Part shown: positions 60,112 through 64,000 of the stretch, piece by piece
How positions within the stretch are numbered: position 1 is the first letter of the stretch
How the letters are laid out: the number at the start of each line of letters is the position of its first letter
Source: Mactromeris polynyma
Taxonomy: Eukaryota; Mollusca; Bivalvia; Venerida; Mactridae
Length of the DNA stretch: 64,000 bases
Direction of reading: 5' to 3'
Assembly (NCBI GenBank): GCA_032209605.1
Contig: JASFXZ010000026.1
Location: 5,084,001 to 5,148,000, forward strand
Program-made: the position numbers and the translations under genes
The notes under the pieces: model-generated
Seen by the model: only the letters and a program-made list of their open reading frames with translations
The model's database searches: none
What the model was told of the DNA's origin: nothing

Positions 60112-61660
60112 CACTGACCCAAAATGAAAACTTTACACCGATTTCAAAAAAGTGTATATTTTGTTGACAAATGTATATTCGGGGTTAATTTTTTTTTCAT
60201 TGAAGCTTCAATGCAATTTTAACGTGTGTATGTAATTTACTGGGACAAAATCAGACAATGCATATTTTTTATGGAGGGGTCGAAATGAAAATTCCAGAAA
60301 AATGTAAATTATCACACAACATTTGGAGAAAAGAAACTACGGACTGAGTGATTTTATAAGAAGCATCAGTAACCAGTTTGACCACCATTTTTACGAATGC
60401 ATTGGAGAATACGTCGCCTCATTGAATTTACGTAACGTTGTATGACCGCGTTTGGAATACGTTGCCATTCTAACACAAGTGCATTTCGGAGGTCATTTAT
60501 GGTATCAATTTGATGCTCGGACCTGGCTCTTCGACCCAATTCATCCCATATGTGTTATATTGGGTTCAAGTCTGGGGATACAGCGGACCAAGGCAATACG
60601 TTAACATTATTTTGAGCAAGGAATTGTGTAGTTATACGCGCTTTGTGAGGCGTTGCATTGTCTTGCTGGAAAGTGCCAGATCCGTTATTTTGCATGATTG
60701 GTATCATTGTATTGTTTAAAACATTGATATAACCTTGAGCATTGAGATTTACTTGGATAATGACCAGATCAGTTTAGATATTCCCCATTATCCCACTCAG
60801 ACCATAATACTGCTACCACCAAATCTGTCTCTCTCCTTAATACAACAATCTGCAAGTCTTTCATTTCTACGGCGATATATGCGTATTCTGCCATCTGCAA
60901 GGCTGACAGTAAACCGTGACTCATCGCTAAAAAGTATCGATTGCAACTGGTTGCGCAGGAAACGCAAATGACGTCGTGCCCATAACAGACTGCAGCTCGG
61001 TGACGAGCTGTCGAAATCTGTCCAGCATATGGACGACGAGCACGAATAGGAACACGGTTCCGTCTCAAACGGCTTATGATCGTCTGCGCATGAACCCCAT
61101 AACGCCGAGCAGTAATGGTTGCTGGTAAAAAACGATTACGTAGGTGAGTAAACGTGATAACGCGATCAGTACGTAACGTTGTAGCACGTACGCGATCGGG
61201 TATTGTGCGATCTCTGACAGATCCAGTAGTGTTGTACCGGTTCGCATAATTATGAATAGTCTGTCTGGAGCAGCCAAAATGACGCGCTACGTTATTTACC
61301 ATTGACTCCGCCCGGAGCATACAAATAGCCTGGTTTCTCTGATATTCAGAAAGACGTGACATCACTAAATGCAATTGATTATTAAAACAAATTCAATATT
61401 GTGTATCTGTGCTAAGCAGCAAATGATTAATTGTCAGTGTTAAACCTGTAAGTGAAACCAATGTTGCTGCGCACGTGCAAAGTAAGGAAAACGTGTTTCC
61501 TGTTTGGACGCATGCATATACCGGTGATTTTGAAAACAATTGCATAGTCGTTATCCGCATTGAAATCGTGATAAACATGTGTAACACCTACAACAACATA
61601 TATACTAACAAAACAAATATTCAAAAATATATAGTGTAAAGTTTTCATTTTGGGTCAGTG
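60112..61660 (-). mobile_element. Tc1-family transposon, complete ends, dead transposase
   Basis: Both ends carry the same 27-bp inverted repeat without mismatch, starting CACTGACCCAAAATGAAAAC. TA flanks both ends (60110-60111 and 61661-61662), the target duplication of Tc1/mariner elements. The 1549-bp length is typical. The transposase pseudogene fills 60366-61374 on the minus strand. The element lies inside a LINE, in the same orientation as its ORFs, between ORF1 and the endonuclease. Confidence 0.96.
60366..61374 (-). pseudogene. Tc1-family transposase, inactivated
   Basis: It starts at 61374 with an N-terminal helix-turn-helix pair (residues about 8-60: YQRNQAICMLRAE, then HFGCSRQTIHNYANRY) and a second DNA-binding part (FTHLRNRFLPATITARRYG and ISRLRRNRVPIRARRPY). 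Near 60985 a frameshift breaks the frame. In the shifted frame the catalytic segments follow: ILFSDESRF (first Asp, 60922-60924), GGGSIMV then TGA where Trp is expected (60797-60799), FQQDNATPHK (second Asp near 60660) and SPDLNPI followed by TAA (60555-60557) where the third catalytic acid, Glu, is expected. It ends at TGA 60366-60368. Full length would be about 335 residues, normal for the DD34E group. At least two stops and two frame changes make it non-functional. Confidence 0.93.
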
Positions 61661-61699
61661 TATATTACTAGAAACATCGTTACTAGCAGAATAGTTTAT

Positions 61700-62560
61700 A
61701 TCCATGCCTTATGTCCGCTGAAATAATTTCATTTTGTTCTTCTCTTGGCGAACTCAATGTTCTGGTACCCCGTTTATAAACTCTGGATTTGATCCATGTA
61801 TTCGCACCTGACAGAACAACCACTTTGCCTCCTTTAATATATCCTCTCTGACCCTTTGATTACAAATCTGCCAGTTTTTGCCTTTCGAAGCTAGTAAGAT
61901 CATTAGCAATTATTATCCCACTTTGCCTCAGAACATCACGAAATGCAAACAGACAAAACTTGTGCTCTGGCAGCTTAAATTTTACCAAAATCATCCTAGC
62001 ATAATTCCACGATTTCGATTCTAATCGTCTGGAATATTGTATACCATCATTCAGTTCATTTATTTCATCAGCACTCAAATTTTTGTAAGTACATGTAGAA
62101 GTTAAAACATGTTCAATGACTTTACTCTTAGTCAAATCACTAGTTTCATCATCTTCATCAGTGATTCCAAAACTAACATCGTTTGTTATCTTTTTCTAGA
62201 AAGTGCATCTGTTTAATAAGATTGACAATAATTTCATCTCTCGATTCATCATTCAAGGAAAGATGGGCCATGTCAGCATCAAGAGCTTCAGTTGTATATT
62301 CAATTTGGTTAATCTTATCATATTCTTTCTTCTGATCACCATCGATTTGGTGTAGCTTACTTTCAACACGTTTAAGATTAGGTTTTATCAACCCGATGTC
62401 ATCTTTCATAGACAGAATATCTTTTTTTTGTACATGTTTTTCTGTTTTTACATCTTGTATTTGACTGGAAGTTTGATCATTTCCATCTCTAATTGGCCGA
62501 AGTATATGCTCTGTGTCTGATGTAGGCCCGGATTAAGTTCTACGTCCCCAGCTAATATAA
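61700..62560 (-). pseudogene. LINE ORF1 with 2A-like motif, coiled coil and RRM/CTD-like part
   Basis: In minus-strand order: IILAGDVELNPG (62526-62549) is a 2A-type motif; a frame change falls in the Gly codon just after it, and the shifted frame has Pro next. A charged helical stretch follows, containing IGLIKPNLKRVESKLHQIDG (62409-62175), probably a coiled coil. After a stop and frame change near 62170 the part 62135-61860 reads KSWNYARMILVKFKLPEHK, then ANDLTSFERQKL, which resembles the C-terminal nucleic-acid-binding region of L1-type ORF1. A stop is followed by QRGYIKGGKVVVL. This order is what is known for LINE ORF1 chaperone proteins. 2A-like motifs at the N-terminus of non-LTR ORFs are known in molluscs and echinoderms (established). 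Not functional as it stands. Confidence 0.78.
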
Positions 62561-63400
62561 TTCGTCGACTGACATAAGAACCATATGGACACTTTTGTAA
62601 AGCAGTCATATACATTATCACTGTGTAAGAAATGCACATATACATTAATGCTGTAAATATCACTGTGTAAGAAATGCACATATACATTATTGATATAAGC
62701 CGGCGACTCTATTTTTATTCCTTTTTTCATTTTGCACATGGGGCTCGGAAATGTAAAAATCCTTTCGATTTTTGAAAATGTTACTCGGATTTGGAAAATT
62801 CCTTTCGATTTTTTGGTGTTTCCCATTCCATAAACATATCGAGGGTATAGTTCAAGATTTCACTAACTCGTATACAAATACATAGGAGTTTGGATAGTAT
62901 TGCGCTGAACCCTCGATATGCCCGTTTTGCGCATGCACAATCGCTATTTATAGACCTAAGGAAATACATTGTACCTGGACGCGCTCGGCAGACGTAACAA
63001 CATTTCGGAATGGATTCAGTCAATTAATTTACCGCACGAATACTGTAGCATATTGTACACACTCATGTTGAATAATATTTGTAGTTACTGTTAATCTCTA
63101 TGGTAGATATATGTTTCATTAAACAATTAAGTCCGCCCGTGAAGTTAGGAATGAGGTGGAGAAACCGGATGGCGTGGGCTATATTTAGCCTAATTCCCAG
63201 TAGAGTTCAATGTCGCGCCAGAAGTAAACATTTCTGTCGAGTACGCATGGGATGCCATGCAATTCGCACTTTAAGTATACCACGATAAGTTGAGAACTCG
63301 TGACATCATGCAATATTTACATGCTTTGGCCTCCTTTATGATCGAAATAGGTCAATCAAAATAACAAGCAAAACTATATACATGTAGTAAGATATTGATT
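62561..63400. other. Probable LINE 5' region and intergenic sequence
   Basis: Directly upstream of ORF1 a 31-bp segment ('atcactgtgtaagaaatgca' type) is duplicated at about 62617-62690. Upstream of that I see nothing recognisable. The frame at 62781-63023 has no family motif. Confidence 0.35.
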
Positions 63401-63410
63401 ACATTAATCC

Positions 63411-63505
63411 AACAGCCGCGATAGCTCAGATGGTAGTGAATCCGCACCTTACGGTGCTAGTTTAGCTTTTTAGTTTTTTGGGTCAGAGTTCGAGATCATC
63501 TGTAG
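63411..63505 (+). mobile_element. tRNA-like head with insertion (SINE or tRNA pseudogene)
   Basis: 'gccgcgatagctcagatggtag' is a good box A and 'cagagttcgagatc' a box B. They are about 60 bp apart, longer than in a tRNA, and separated by a T-rich stretch ('ttagctttttagttttttgg'). A functional tRNA cannot be folded from it. Confidence 0.5.
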
Positions 63506-64000
63506 GTAGATTCTTTTTGTCACAATACTATATATTGCGTTGGTCATCTACAGTTGTACTCACACGACTTATACTAATTAATGTTTGCTCGAATATCATT
63601 AATTAAAAACATTGTATAACATGTATATTTATAAGCTTTTCACTAATAACGATATGGTTGCATTACACAAAAATAGTGCGTGTTCAATATTTGCAAAATT
63701 CAGTTTGTGTTATTACGTCACTTTTGTTTTATTTTTTCTACATATTCCCTTTCACAATAATTATTTTGCTAAACATTTTCCCGGCGACTTTGATGCCTTG
63801 CATCAACTTTCTCTTGTTATTATTATGATTTTACTCTTCGGTTGTTAGAAGCTGTTGATGCAGTGGTTTACTGACCATGTGGACAAATGAAACTCTTAAC
63901 AAACAAGTATTAGAGTCTCTCAACAGAATATTGTGTTTGTATAAGTGTTGATGTCCTTCAACATTTATTACACCACTGTACACATGTATTGAAAAACAAA
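63506..64000. other. AT-rich intergenic sequence
   Basis: No supported feature was found. Confidence 0.4.

Overview
This window is eukaryotic, most likely from an animal and probably a mollusc such as a bivalve. That is an inference from the repeat types: L1/CR1-like retrotransposons with a 2A-type motif, tRNA-derived SINEs, a Tc1-family element, MITEs and long AT-rich satellite arrays, with no compact operon-like genes. I found no complete, intact host protein-coding gene. The only candidate host exons are two weak ones on the minus strand, near 18.2 kb and 21.7 kb. Almost everything that can be identified is repeat or transposon DNA.

Layout. From 1 to 16.3 kb lies a satellite with a monomer of about 169 bp. 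It holds a 200-N assembly gap, two copies of one 0.3-kb insert 7366 bp apart, a flipped segment, and a 93-bp minisatellite built of GC-rich palindromes. From 16.3 to 23.8 kb there are a MITE with 9-10 bp target duplications, a tandem duplication of an exon-like segment split by a SINE, a TA-flanked pogo/Tigger-like MITE, a perfect 146-bp duplication and a GATC-rich element. From 23.8 to 25.1 kb there is a 39-bp minisatellite in which most units carry a consensus splice donor. From 25 to 38 kb SINEs, a tRNA-like sequence, a long CGAA microsatellite, MITEs and one LINE 3' end sit in AT-rich DNA. From 39 to 46 kb there are two decayed LINE fragments and a second satellite (about 146 bp). From 46.4 to 51.9 kb an 18-bp unit is repeated about 300 times and stays open in one plus-strand frame for about 1859 codons. 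It is followed by more of the second satellite and by two LINE 3' ends in opposite orientations. From 54.6 to 58.0 kb there is a foldback-like element whose arms are inverted arrays of a roughly 170-bp unit, with a second element nested inside. From 59.6 to 62.6 kb a LINE (ORF1 with a 2A-like motif, then an endonuclease start) is split at its ORF1/ORF2 junction by a complete but dead Tc1-family transposon with perfect 27-bp inverted repeats.

The LINE pieces at 30.9, 38.9, 44.0, 52.4, 54.1 and 59.6 kb look like one family or close relatives. All carry frameshifts or stops, or are 5'-truncated, so none appears able to move by itself. The window reads as a graveyard of nested mobile elements and tandem arrays, not as a gene region.
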